64,000 nt of DNA, taken from NCBI GenBank assembly GCA_002105175.1, contig MCGE01000016.1:503501-567500 (forward strand), written 5' to 3'. The position numbers and the translations under genes were made by a program. This document shows, piece after piece, positions 11,987-23,110 of the stretch. How positions within the stretch are numbered: position 1 is the stretch's first letter; each line of letters starts with the position of its first letter. Under the pieces are notes generated by a model. The model did no database searches and was not told the origin of the DNA. It worked only from the letters and a program-made list of their open reading frames with translations. This stretch comes from Absidia repens. Its lineage: Eukaryota; Mucoromycota; Mucoromycetes; Mucorales; Cunninghamellaceae.

Positions 11987-13723
11987 ATGCTATCCCAGCA
12001 TCCAGAAAGTCGTTCACATGGAGCCATGTCACCGCTATCTAGTGATAAAGAAGACGACTACGCGTTGATGCACTCCACTATGTCACCGATGATTCCATTG
12101 ACAGATCTCTGCACTCATTTCCAAGACCTTCCATCGTTTGTCCACCATCCAGACTTCGACCATTTTGCATATTGTTGGATGGAGTTTCAGTATCATATGG
12201 CTATGAGTCAACATACCGCATGTCGCGCCGGCGTCAAAGAATGGCTCGTGTCCATGTCGGCCCATCTCTTGAATTTGGTTGCAAGATATCCGCCCACACC
12301 ATCGCATGTTGTCAGAATGGAGGATCATGAAGCATCTACATTCCACATCAAATCAGCATATCAGCGTATGGTCCATCGCTTTCGAGTGTTGCATAAACTA
12401 CTTGATGTAATCGATCATAGAAGCACCGTTGCAAATCAATCCCCGCAGGAAATCGTGTTACCTATCTATAACATTTTGCTCAAATACAAATTGAGTCAGC
12501 AAGTTCATCATACGCCTACACCTTCGCCATCACCACCACCTCAACATGACTCTTTTTCTCTTACCTCTTCTTCCCCATCTTCTTCACCGTCCTATTCTTC
12601 CTCAGGTATGTCAACGCCTGTCGCTTCATTGTCGCTGCTATCGTTGTCATCGCCGAAGCCTCCTACGACCAGCAGTCCTTCTACCACCATCACCACAACC
12701 TCGTTTCGGTCCGTTTCTTGTATGGAGGTAATGCCGTACTTGAATGATAGTTGTGCTTCATCACCCCATATCCATCCTATGTCGTTGGTATTGCCACCTC
12801 CAAGCCATTTTGTCCATACCCCATTGAGAGCAGCAACAGAATACCGGCCATCCTCTTGGTCAACCCCCGTTACCCCTTATGCCACCGATCACACACCAAC
12901 CACCATGTTTTGGTCCTGCCCAGCCAGTCCTTCACATCATCATAACCGCCGCACATCGTTGCCAGGCCCTTCTTCACTGTCTTCATCATCCACATCATCG
13001 TTATGCACATTAAAAGGTATCGAGCAAGAGGAAGATGACGAGCCTATCACACCATTCCTCTCGGTGCGCTGCCACCATCCAACATCCCCACCACCACCGT
13101 CACCCATTCCCAATGAAGAAGCCACCCAGGAAGACGAAATACCAAGCGAATACCATGACGATAACAGCGTTGAAGACGACGACGAAGACAATGATGATGA
13201 CCAAGATGAAGACTATAGCCCACCATCATCCATGTCGACCAGCAACACCACCATCAGCCTTAGAAGCGACAAGGACGATGTCAGTGAAGATAAAAGAGCA
13301 CCATCTAAACGCATAAGACGACGACGACGGCGTATATTCCCATCCAACAAAAGTCATGCCACGCCAATCCTAGCATTTGATGCCAACACCAGCGCCACCA
13401 AGTTCTGCCGCAGAGGTCGTACCGCCACATCGTATGATCAGGACACCACGCATTTCTTGAAATCCATGTTCTTCAATATTTACAGCCGAAGAGATAAGCT
13501 CACCAAAGAGCAGCGCCGACAAGTGGTGGAGCGGACTGGCCTAAAACCACGTAATGTCACCTACTGGTTTTCCAATCACAAACGTCGATTCCACACCGAA
13601 CTGGATGTATTTCGCAAATTGATCGTGTCAAGTGATGGCCGCATCCAAACATATGATGACTATATAGCATGGCGACGCGAGCAGGGATTACCGGACGACA
13701 TGGGTGGTGATAATGACATTTAG
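11987..13723 (+). CDS. Divergent homeodomain protein
   Basis: Single-exon protein of 578 residues, probably a nuclear DNA-binding regulator. The N-terminal 170 residues are largely ordered (for example LCTHFQDLPSFVHHPDFDHF and WMEFQYHMAMSQ) and match no domain I recognise. The middle (about 180-440) is low complexity: Pro/Ser/Thr-rich, then a long acidic stretch (EDDDEDNDDDQDEDY). A basic KRIRRRRRR cluster that could serve as a nuclear localisation signal precedes the homeodomain at about 470-540. Helix 3 reads RNVTYWFSNHKRR, so the invariant Trp, Phe and Asn are present while the usual Arg two positions after Asn is Lys. A short conserved-looking tail (DGRIQTYDDYIAWRREQG) follows. The start at 11987 is the first in-frame ATG; a second at residue 14 is possible. 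I see no HMG-box gene or other sex-locus marker nearby. The target genes are unknown. Confidence 0.88.
   Translation: MLSQHPESRSHGAMSPLSSDKEDDYALMHSTMSPMIPLTDLCTHFQDLPSFVHHPDFDHFAYCWMEFQYHMAMSQHTACRAGVKEWLVSMSAHLLNLVARYPPTPSHVVRMEDHEASTFHIKSAYQRMVHRFRVLHKLLDVIDHRSTVANQSPQEIVLPIYNILLKYKLSQQVHHTPTPSPSPPPQHDSFSLTSSSPSSSPSYSSSGMSTPVASLSLLSLSSPKPPTTSSPSTTITTTSFRSVSCMEVMPYLNDSCASSPHIHPMSLVLPPPSHFVHTPLRAATEYRPSSWSTPVTPYATDHTPTTMFWSCPASPSHHHNRRTSLPGPSSLSSSSTSSLCTLKGIEQEEDDEPITPFLSVRCHHPTSPPPPSPIPNEEATQEDEIPSEYHDDNSVEDDDEDNDDDQDEDYSPPSSMSTSNTTISLRSDKDDVSEDKRAPSKRIRRRRRRIFPSNKSHATPILAFDANTSATKFCRRGRTATSYDQDTTHFLKSMFFNIYSRRDKLTKEQRRQVVERTGLKPRNVTYWFSNHKRRFHTELDVFRKLIVSSDGRIQTYDDYIAWRREQGLPDDMGGDNDI

Positions 13724-13727
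<4 letters not shown>

Positions 13728-13763
<36 letters not shown>
13728..13763. repeat. (TA)n microsatellite
   Basis: About 17 TA units start a few bases after the stop codon of the homeodomain gene, so it would lie in its 3' UTR. Similar TA tracts occur at 14871-14895 (intron) and 49709-49745 (leader). Confidence 0.9.
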
Positions 13764-13764
<1 letters not shown>

Positions 13765-14103
13765 AAAAGCAAAAAATATCATGGAAAGAAGAATAAAATA
13801 AAAAAGGTATTTTGGTCAACATTTTTTTTTTAGTTGCGGGAATTGAAATTTCGCATGCATTCAGTCAAAAATGAGGTTCATTTTATTGATAACACAATGG
13901 GGATAATAAAACTAATCTAATCTATTGACAGGGAGATAAAGGTGTAGATATAAATCTAGCGTGTCATAAACATAGAAGGCATAAGATATAAAAATTTCTA
14001 TGAGAGGATAATAATACAAAAAAAAAAAAAAAATAGGAAAGAACAAGGTACAACCTATAGGCTATTGTTTGAGGGAAGGTAAATGTGAAGATGCACAAAC
14101 ATC

Positions 14104-15476
14104 TTACATTTTGGGTATCATGCTTCGAGACCAGTCGAGAATAGTGCATTGATGTCTACAAATAAATAGTAAAGATGGTAGTTAGTGGTCTACAAGATCC
14201 TATAACCCCTTCCGTCCGTCCATGTCTAATATAACATAGCTGTAACTTACCTCGTCACCGCCAAGATATTACCTTCGGCATCAAAAAGTTCACCATCCAA
14301 ATCACAGCGATTGTTAATGATGTGAGGTACGTGAAAGTGAGCCAAGACAGATGGTGAGTGTTGAGGGATCCGCTTGAACAAGATTTCCAACTGCATGGTG
14401 GCACACCAGATCGGACCTTTCCAAAAAGCGGCACCCAAAAGAGCAGGAGGTGGGACAAACATATCTGCGTAATAAGCAAGACTTTTTACATCAATGGGTC
14501 GACCATCCGCAAATGCCATAGATTGAGATAATTCAGGTTGGCCAGGCACAACTTCGTCATCGACCGAATGAGCAAAAATAGGCTTCCCAGTCGCTACCGC
14601 ATGAGGCAGTGTGGAGGGTTCCATGTAGACATCCACCAAATCAGCCATAAAAGGGTACTTCACAGGGATCATTGTATCGCGCGACGGGGCTTTGGGGTTC
14701 TTGTGATAATGCGTTTTTCCGGTTTCTGCTTCCATATTTCCCATGGTAAATACACCGTGCACCTTAACAATCAGGTCATCATCATTAAATTGGCGGTATT
14801 CGTCTAGTGTGGCAGGAAGTGCTTGTTGGATGTTCTGATACATATAAAGAAAAATGCTGTTGAGCTAACCATATATATATATATATATATATATAAACAT
14901 ATGACACTTTCTTTTACATTACCTTGTGCTGCTTCAGGGCGGCCTGACAGATACAATATCCTTTGCTGCTGGATTTCAGTTCTTGGATCTCCACAATAAA
15001 CGGACCAGGAATTGATTTGCCAAAAAAGTAGCTATTCAGAGCAATTGGGTGCTTTTGATACCGTTCACTATAATGCTTCAAAACAGCATCAAAAATATTG
15101 CTCAGAACATAGCCTTTATAAAACGCCAAGAACAAAAAGTGAGTATAAGAAATCGACTTAAAACCTGTCTTGGGAAGGCAACTTACCGCCCTACATGTCA
15201 ACAAAAATATTTCATTTATGAGTAACATATAGAGAGAATATATTCGTTTTCGTTTTACTCACATTAGGGACAGTACCAATAGTCCAGTCCTATTACGTAA
15301 GAAAACAAAAGTGAGATCAAATTGGTATGGTAGTTGCCCGCCCCCACTTTTGTTTTTTTTTCTTCTGTCCGTGTCCTTATTACCTTGCTTACATGACCAG
15401 TATAGCAAGTCAGACCAGAGTCATTCGTGCCTAATAGCGTAGTATGTGTTGCTTGATCGAATTGAAATGTTGACAT
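14104..15476 (-). CDS. Acyl-CoA thioesterase-like hotdog protein, with a 4-nt microexon
   Basis: Thioesterase-like superfamily protein (TesB/HGG double hotdog type), 316 residues. Exons: 15476-15384, 15289-15263, 15190-15187, 15113-14923, 14834-14251, 14155-14104 (sum 951 nt). The family is indicated by DWTIGTVPNGGYVLSNIF near residue 33, the second-hotdog segment PPALLGAAFWKGPIWCATMQ, and LFDAEGNILAVTR followed by a tail ending ILDWSRSMIPKM. Members hydrolyse acyl-CoA or related thioesters, but catalytic residues are variable and activity here is unproven. The frame across the conserved NGGY motif works only if the 4-nt exon GGCG at 15187-15190 is used; it has AG before and GTAAGT after it. 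Joining exons 2 and 4 directly gives a stop codon within three codons. There is no targeting signal at the N-terminus (MSTFQFDQATH). The start lies close to a divergent, weakly coding region. Confidence 0.85.
14871..14895. repeat. (AT)n microsatellite in an intron
   Basis: A pure AT tract of 25 nt lies inside the 88-nt intron between exons 4 and 5 of the thioesterase-like gene. Confidence 0.9.
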
Positions 15477-15782
15477 TGTCGAGATTGTCTATGAAAAATA
15501 GAATTAAAAAAAAAGAAAAGAAAAAGGGAGAAAAAAGAATTGGGTTGACAGATATTTTTATATTGCATGTGATTTTTTCCGGCAAAAAATTCTTCCCTGA
15601 ACCTAAAGACCCCAGATACAAGTGCCAATAATATTATCGAGAGAGAATAATGAGTGACAAATCATATAAACACAAAAAGACAAAAGTATATTAAAAAATG
15701 TACTTCAGTTTTTTTTTTGTAAATGCACAAACATAACTTTCAGTACAATGATAGTATCGTTTAGCTCTTGCCACACTTGTTA

Positions 15783-16118
15783 ATGATCTCCATTAGATCG
15801 CGCCGTTCTGTTCTGCCTGTGCGAAGGTACCTACAGAATTAGTATATAAAATAGTCTCTGTATATATACATATATATAAATAACAATAATAATTCATCAT
15901 CATCATCACATGTATTATTGGAAACACGACAAAGCTATAAATTCATATATTCAGTAACAGGAATATATGATGATTTGACGCCGCTTACAACCATAGAGGG
16001 CGAATGTTTATTCATGCATGATTTTAATGCTGATGCTCTACTTGCAGCGAGGCCGAAGATAAAAGAGCATATTATTGTCGGTTTACTTGGAAGCGTACTA
16101 CCATCAAACAAACTATAA
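15783..16118 (+). other. Possible short coding fragment, strand uncertain
   Basis: Two incompatible coding signals overlap here. On the plus strand an ATG at 15783 (ISIRSRRSVLPVR), spliced from about 15826 to 15933, joins a frame with IEGECLFMHDFNADALLAAR and KIKEHIIVGLLGSVLP, stopping at 16118. On the minus strand a strong acceptor, with CTAAT just upstream, leads into GRTERRDLMEIINKCGKS and a stop near 15762, but I could not find an upstream exon in phase. I recognise neither sequence. It may be a decayed gene or a small unstudied one. It lies 300-640 bp upstream of the thioesterase start. Confidence 0.25.
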
Positions 16119-16503
16119 AATCACCTTAAAGAACTCATTACCACGCAAGGAGAACATTTTTATAAAGCTCAGCTCTTTAACATCACTTGACAAATTCAAT
16201 AAATTTACAAAAGTCAAATCAAATACTGAGCTTCATTGTCACTATGATAATGTAATATTCACCCCACCCTATTCCATTTGTAGTCAAATTTTTTCTGTAA
16301 ATGATGATTCCACATCCATCAATAACCAACACCTTTCAAATTGCATAAATAGTAATATCAAAAAAAGTGCCAGAGTAGCATCATAATGTTTATTGAACAA
16401 ATAAATAAGAGTAAAAAAAAAAAAGGTAAAAAAAAGTAGCATAGATAATCTAAGTGTAGCTAATAGCTAATAACGAAAGAGGATAAGACCATGGGGAAGA
16501 GGA
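16119..16503. other. Intergenic, no clear feature
   Basis: AT-rich 3' flank of the Rho GEF gene. Plus-strand open frames are short and without motifs. Confidence 0.4.
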
Positions 16504-17926
16504 TCACTTTTCTATAAACTTGAGTTGAAACACCAATTCATTGCCGCTAACACCATCCTCCATCACACAGTGAATGGCATCCAATGGATCAGGTTTCAAA
16601 CAGCGGATATTATTGCCAGGTATGACTTGCACAAGAATGCCCTATATATAAGTCAATCCATACACACAGACAAATTAGAATTAATTCCGAGTTCCTGGAC
16701 GGATACCCCTCTCTTCCCCCCACCACTTACGGTATCAATATGTCGGATTTCAATAAAACTGGAATCAAATGCAACTAGGTATGGGTATCGGAAGGCAAAT
16801 GCAGTGGGATGTCCTTCCCATCGTATGATCCAGTCCGGTCGCAGTCGTTTTCCCTTTTTGTCAATATAAAATGCCAAGTCTATAAATGTAAAATCAACCC
16901 GCCCCAAAAGAAGGGGAATGTTAGTTCAACCCATTAGAAAATATTCTACGCCCAAAAAAAAAAGTATTTACCGTTATAACACAGCAAAATAGGGCCTTCT
17001 GGATGCCTAAACATAGATATCGGTCGAAGATCATATCTGGAAGCCATCACACTATGACTTGGGTCATTTGGATCAAGAACACCTAACAAATTAGAGAGCA
17101 AGAAAGAGAAAAGAAAGGAATGAGATGGAGGATATTCATGATGGGTCCTTTTATTTTCTTTCCTTCACTTACTTAAAACACCAGCAGAACCCACATCGAC
17201 CATTTGGAAACCTTTTGCACTACCAATACAGAGGACATTTTTGAAGTATTGAATAGATGTTGCTTCACCAGGGATATAGAGGTCTTTGAATACACGAAGG
17301 CCTTCATGCTGATGGCGCAAAAGAGTACCAAGTTGTTTTGTCTTGCGGCGTATGCTTTGCTGCTTTTTCTTTTTGTTTTTGGTTGCTGAGCTGTCATGTA
17401 ATTCCAAAGCCCTGATAGTCGATGTCATAGCATTGTAGCGTACATAACACACCAATGATCGTTCAACCGCCGCCTGACTATCCGATTTATCCATCACCTT
17501 GCCCACTTTGAAGAATGAGACATGATTGCTAATCTTGCGCCCACGTCGAGAATGTGTTGCTGTTGTTGTACCATCATCAGTCCCTGCTGCTGACGATAAT
17601 GCTTCAGTCGTTGCTGTCTTTGTTTTGCGTCGATCAATGCCAAAAATGCTGTCACCATCATCATCCACGTCGTCCTTATCCTCCTGGTTCAATAATGATT
17701 CCATAGTATATGTATATAATGTTTTGTCGGCCAGTACCAGGATATATTTGTTTTCCAAAATGTCGATTTGAGAAACCTTGTCCATAGTCAAGAGGCGGGT
17801 CACCTTTTTTTGATTTTTACCACCAGATGTCATATACACACCTTGATCACTACCAATGATGATGGAATCGCCTGTAGAAAAAAAGATAAAGTTAATTAAG
17901 ATCAACAGATCAAACGCGATTGGCAG

Positions 17927-17972
<46 letters not shown>

Positions 17973-19661
17973 AAATGTTGCAGCACAATTGACCTTGTTG
18001 AATCCATTGAAAAAGTCATTGTTGATAGGCATCACTTGAAACACCTTTTGCTTTTCCATCACTGAGTACCGATAGGATTCAATCTTATCCACCCATTGTC
18101 GTCGACTTGTGAATGTGCTGGCATATAAAGTAATAGGACTAGAGCCATGTCGCCCAAGGTGTACAAAGCTGATAGGGTAGCCACTTTTGGTTCCATTGGC
18201 AGAAGATGACGTACCATTAGCATTGGAAGCATTTGCAAGGGCAGTCAAATCAATGGACGAAATCGAACCGCTTGTTGTTTTGTGTTGACCATAAGGAAGA
18301 ATAACACTGGCACGCTTGGTTTGATCTGGTAATGAGATGGCAAGCAACCCGATAGGAATAGGCTGTATGTATGTATGAAAGTATAAACGAATGACATCAG
18401 ATATCAGATAAAATAAATTATTTTGTAATGATGTTACCTTTCGTTGTAATTTAACTTGTTCCTCATCATCGACAAATTTTTGTTTGGTGATAATCAGGCA
18501 ATGGTCCAGAAGATACACTTGCAAAGCCAATGATTCAGAGCCAGTACCTTTTCGTTTCAGAGGACCCTTCATCACTATCTGTCTATTTTCATCGAGCAAA
18601 TCAAGAGCCTAGAAAACGGAGAATGTCAACACTTCTTGAGTCCCTTCCCCACTATTTAAATATTTTTCATATATTACCATATCAGATAAGTAAGAGGAGC
18701 TTTGTAGTTTTTCATCCAAAAGTTGTAGATTGAATCGGTTTTCAGTCTTTCCAGTTTCGTGATTGACATTTGTGAGATGTTCAGCAATAATTTTCATAGC
18801 CTTTGGTATAGTTTCTTGATCTGGGTGGTCTTTCGGTGTATGTTTCAGAATTTCCCGTAATAGTAAGGAGTATCTACCTACAAATGTCATATGCAGAAAA
18901 GTGAGTTTTGATATCACTTTGTAAGCAGGTTTCGATTTTTCTACTTACCTAATCGAGTAGTGGGTTTCGTCAAATAAGCATTCAATTCCAATTTTCGAGA
19001 AACTGGCAGTCGTTCCGTCATCTACATATTAGTATAACCAAAATGTCAGAATACAAATCTAAATGCATATATTCTTCCTCTTATCCATCTATTTATGCGC
19101 CTGCCTTCGTCTTCTCTTCAATTTACCTGAACAAAAGCAAAAAACTCAGGGTTTGTCGACTTTTCAGTTTCAAAAGTGGATTTCCCAATGATTTGATGAG
19201 CACCGTATTGTACAAAAGGTGCAAAATGAGCCACATATTCCAATATAATATCACCCACTTGATCAACCACTGGATTGGCCTGTTGTCGTTTTTGGAGCGC
19301 TTCAACAAATTTTCCATTCGCTTCGTACACTTCCAAGATATTCCAAAAGATGTCCCGCACCAAGGCTTCCCTTCTTTCCACAGGTTGAATGATGTCGTTT
19401 GTAAGCAACGGTTCGATCCAATACTAGCAAAATAATACAAAATATTCCATAAGCATACGGTGCTTCTCTCGTTCAATTGGTTCTTCCCAACATGCATCTT
19501 ACCGTTTTCAAATACGCCAGATCATCAACAAAGTCCTTTTCGGTGTAAATGAATTCGAAGATGTTTTCTTGGCGTTTGCGATTTTCCTTATCGATGTTAT
19601 CCACCACCATTTTTGGTACAGTTGTGACCCATAAGCGATCCTTCTAAATATCAAAATGGCC

Positions 19662-19692
<31 letters not shown>

Positions 19693-21486
19693 GAGTCAAT
19701 GTTAGTAGTTTTTCCTATATACTCAAAAAATCGATTACCTTTTCAATAAGTGATGACTTGCTACTTGACCGATGGATTTGCTGTCGGTTGGTGGAGCTTC
19801 TTGCTTGCTAATAGAAAGTAAACAATTAGATATAAATAAACCATACATTCAACAAAGCACAACTGATCGGTTCCCAGTTCGTTTTTTTTTTGTACCTGTT
19901 CCAACCGTCTGGGACAAAACACACTGTAGCAAAGTTTTTCACGGGTACAGGTAGGAGAATAACAATTTGACAACAGAGTAAACACACCATTGGGATGATT
20001 GCCATCATTGTTGGTATGTTGTGAGCGACCCATAGAAAAATTGAGTTCAGTAATATCATCATCGTCGGCGGTCATTGTTGTCCCTATCGAAGAATCATTT
20101 TGGTGTTGTAGTGGCGTATCATCCTCTGTGACAGGCGGCAGCATAGAATACCGTACATTGATATGTTCCGTAAATCGATATAGTTCATTTCGTGAGTCCC
20201 GTAACCGATGTTCGTAATTGACGTCGTGGAAGAATTTTTGAGCATCCAGAGCACGTCCAAGTAACAAGGCCAGATTTCGATCTTTAGTTTTTGTCAAGAG
20301 AGCCAATTTGTCCTACCAAAACAAAATCAAACCATAATTAAAATCTATTTTGGATCCAGTACCTGTCGAATTTTTTGCCCCCCTTTTCTTACCACGGCTT
20401 CCACACCATCGAATGTGTCCTTGTATTTGATGCTATCTTTAATTTTTGTTCCTACAGTCACCCGTTCCTTGAAAGCGACAGCTACTTCAGAGAGCATGGC
20501 CGGATACAAAATCGGTTGATTGTCTTTGCTGTTTGTCGAAATGGAGTGACTGGGTGAGGTAATCATGTCCCGGGATGTTCGTGCCGATTTTTCAAAAGTA
20601 AAGGATTGAGCACGTTCGGCTTGAGATTTCCGTCCAGTAATACGCATAGCTGCTGTTGTTGGGAAGTTGTAAACACTTTCTGCTGATCGTCGTAATGGAA
20701 TAGAGAACGATGACACCACTTCTGATTTGAGGTAGTCTATCAAAAATAGCAATAATAATGGTTAGATGCATCATTTCAGACTTTATCCACCCTCGCATAT
20801 GGCCAAATCTTCATCCACTTACTGCTTGTACGGGACATGGCGGATAATCTTGCCCGCATGGGTGCTGTTGTTTTGGATAAACGAGATAATAAACTTGCTT
20901 TATCGCTGGATGGCGCTTTTGAATCTTGACGCCAATCATGTTTACTGTCGTTGTTTTTGTTGACTTCCATTGCTGATGACGAGGCAAAAAGAGTTTGACT
21001 ACTTTGTTGACGTCGTATGAAGTTTCGTGAAGATTTATTTTGCTTGCTAACAGGCGGAGGAGTACCCTTTAAGCCAAATCCAGAAGAAGAAGCGAGCGTG
21101 CTATGTCCACTATCGTTGTTTCCAATACGTAAACTATCCATGGTTTGTAAGCTAATGATCGATCGAGTGGCTGCATCATCATCTTCCGTATCGTCGTATT
21201 CAGTGTGTCGTGAGAGTAAGGAGATGTCATCAGCATTGAGTGTAGGGAAATCCGGTAACTTCAAAGGGGCAAAGCCAATTGCACCTTCAGGGCGATAGTC
21301 GTATGCATCAGCACCATCTTCATTTTCTTCACGTATGGGATAATTGACTCGTTGTTCATATGGTGCGTTATCTTTGCTTGAGTTGGTATTGCTGGTAGAT
21401 CGCTGCTTGATACCGTGTTTTCGATAATATTGATCGCGTATTGAAGCTGAAGGCGTTAATTTTGTTGCTGGTGTTTGGGTGGTCAT
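16504..21486 (-). CDS. ROM2: Rho guanine nucleotide exchange factor (ROM2-type: DEP-DH-PH-CNH)
   Basis: Multi-domain activator of Rho1-type GTPases, placing it in the cell-wall integrity pathway that controls glucan synthase and protein kinase C in fungi. Fourteen exons add to 3864 nt (1287 residues). The first 220 residues are disordered and Ser-rich. A DEP domain lies at about 300-390 (IKYKDTFDGVEAV, then LGRALDAQKFFHDV). The DH domain at about 515-735 opens with KRQENIFEFIYTEKDFVDDL and contains LTKPTTRLGRYSLLLREIL, the core Rho-binding helix. A PH domain follows at about 745-920 (MKGPLKRKG, YLLDHCLIITKQK). The CNH (citron homology) domain fills the C-terminus (CAATFGDSIIIGSDQGVYM to LVFQLKFIEK). 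This order is the one known from yeast Rom1/Rom2. Introns carry a 39-nt T run (17931-17969) and a 27-nt A run (19662-19688). The start is the first ATG in the long first exon. Confidence 0.93.
17931..17969 (+). repeat. Poly-T tract, 39 nt, in a Rho GEF intron
   Basis: On the coding strand this is a run of 39 A directly after the donor region of intron 10 (GTAAAA...). Length may be unreliable. It is unusually long for a 101-nt intron. Confidence 0.9.
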
Positions 21487-22194
21487 CAGTAGTTGGATTG
21501 TGTAAGAAAGATGTCAATATATTAAATATGAGTGTGAATGTGTATGTATGTAAAGTAGAAGTTCTATAAGTATAAACGAAGTAATAATAAAAGTTTTTTT
21601 ATAGCACAAAGGGGTTCATTACTAGAGTGTGAAGATTGTGTTCAAAAATACAAAAGGATAAAGGAAGATGATTCAAAAAAAGAAAAAAATGTCTTTAAAT
21701 ATATAAAAGGGATATAGACAGAGAGTGAGAGAAAGAGAGAAAAAGACGGCGAAGTGAGGCAGACTACCTAAAATATATAAAAAGGGAGGACAGTATTTCC
21801 GGAATTACTTGTCGCACACTTTGAAATCGCTGTCGCACCTACACAAAAACAGATGTCAGATTTCTAAAAAAAATGTCGGGATTTTTGTGACCAATCTGTT
21901 GTTGCCTTGTCGCCCAAGATGTTGGGGTTAACCTGACGTTCAAATATGTAAAGTTGAAGACATTGTAAAAAAAAAAAAGACAGCAAGATATAAAAATAAT
22001 TAAGTTTATTGGATGTAAAATAAAACATTAATAAATTAAAGGCATAGAACAAAGGAAAGTGAATATCGAAATGACTACACTAAATAAGGTGTCCATTGAG
22101 ATGATCATCACAGCGGGAGATAGAGAGGATCCTCATAAGTTATCAAATACTGTATTTTTCAAGATAGAAAGCCAGAGTCTGACAATATATCACT
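21487..22194. other. Rho GEF promoter region and intergenic
   Basis: Upstream region of the Rho GEF gene with GA-rich stretches (near 21720-21745) on the plus strand. A minus-strand frame at 21864-21940 ends QVNPNILGDKATTDWSQKSR and looks somewhat protein-like, but I found no start or splice context for it. Confidence 0.4.
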
Positions 22195-22543
22195 TTAATC
22201 GAGCATTTCACATATGACCAGATGGGACTCAATTCCAGAAGTATGAGAGGAGACAAATGCGGTGGCATCCATGTTCAGTAAGAGACACTTCAATGCTTTT
22301 TCATCGAATGTATTTGTGCATTTTTCAAAACTAAATACAGTAGTGATTTTGGAATTGGGAGGACAATAATAATAAATTAAAACAAAAGGCTGTATTGTTT
22401 GTCGTGTCATAAAAGTTGTTTTTATCAAGTCATTCATTCAACGGTGCTACTAAAAACGGCTTAATGTAGCTGTCAATAACCCTACCTACCACCAGCTGTG
22501 TTGATTCAGGGAGTTGCCAATGCGCACTTTTCAGCGCCATGAT
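22195..22543 (-). CDS. Possible small hypothetical gene, unrecognised
   Basis: On the minus strand an ATG at 22543 opens MALKSAHWQLPESTQLVVGR, continuing VIDSYIKPFLVAP, and stops at about 22434. A second frame, nearly continuous with it, encodes PFVLIYYYCPPNSKITTVFS to SSHTSGIESHLVICEMLD and stops at 22195. A GTAGCACC...ATACAG intron would join them in phase, or the locus may carry a frameshift. Codon choice is more gene-like than in the surrounding DNA. I recognise no domain. It lies just upstream of a dispersed repeat copy, so a transposon-derived fragment is possible. Confidence 0.3.
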
Positions 22544-22779
22544 ACGACTATTACGATGCTCTCAACGAGGCAACAATAGGTTTTTTTGGACAAATGGGGA
22601 CAAATGACAACGAAAAAAAAAAATCAGACAGGAGAATGTTTTATTCTGGGTATTGTAAAACTTTGGGAATAAGATTGAAATGGACGCATCCTATTGGTTG
22701 CTACAGATCAAATGGTCTTGCAAAAAAGGAAAGAAAAGAAAACTGAACCTAATTGCCCTGCGTATCAAAAAAGGAAAAA

Positions 22780-23110
22780 ATGGCACTGATTTTGCCCTTG
22801 GCCCTTACAAAATCGTTAATTGGATTATTCACAGCCCGCTCACATGATTTTATCCCGCTCTTTTTTTTTCCTCATCGAAGTGATGGTATCAGAATTTGAA
22901 TCAGAGACATTTTGAAAATGCAATGCAGACATGCATGGGAAACCCCTTCCATTTTGGATTCATGATTTTGGACCACCCATTATTAGATTAGCCTTCACCT
23001 CACACACAGAGTAGCATAGAAATCTTTTAGTTTGCGCTTAGTTTAGTATGGTATTAACTTGCCAGATATAAATATACATATGAATAAAATATGGCTTGTT
23101 TTTTATCATT
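22780..23110 (+). repeat. Dispersed non-coding repeat, copy E (degraded)
   Basis: Shares with the other copies a CCCGC-type motif followed by a T-rich tract, then GACATGCATGGGAAACCCCTTCCATTTTGGATT in shortened form (about 22929-22960), TTAGTTTAG, and AATAAAATATG. It is the most diverged and shortest of the five copies. Confidence 0.6.

Noticed and set aside
12546..13316. Several long frames in other phases inside the homeodomain gene
   Set aside because: They are shadows of low-complexity Ser/Pro/Asp codons of the real frame.
11987..13723. Homeodomain gene as a mucoralean sex-locus component
   Set aside because: The known locus is built around an HMG-box gene flanked by a triose-phosphate transporter and an RNA helicase; none of these is in the window.
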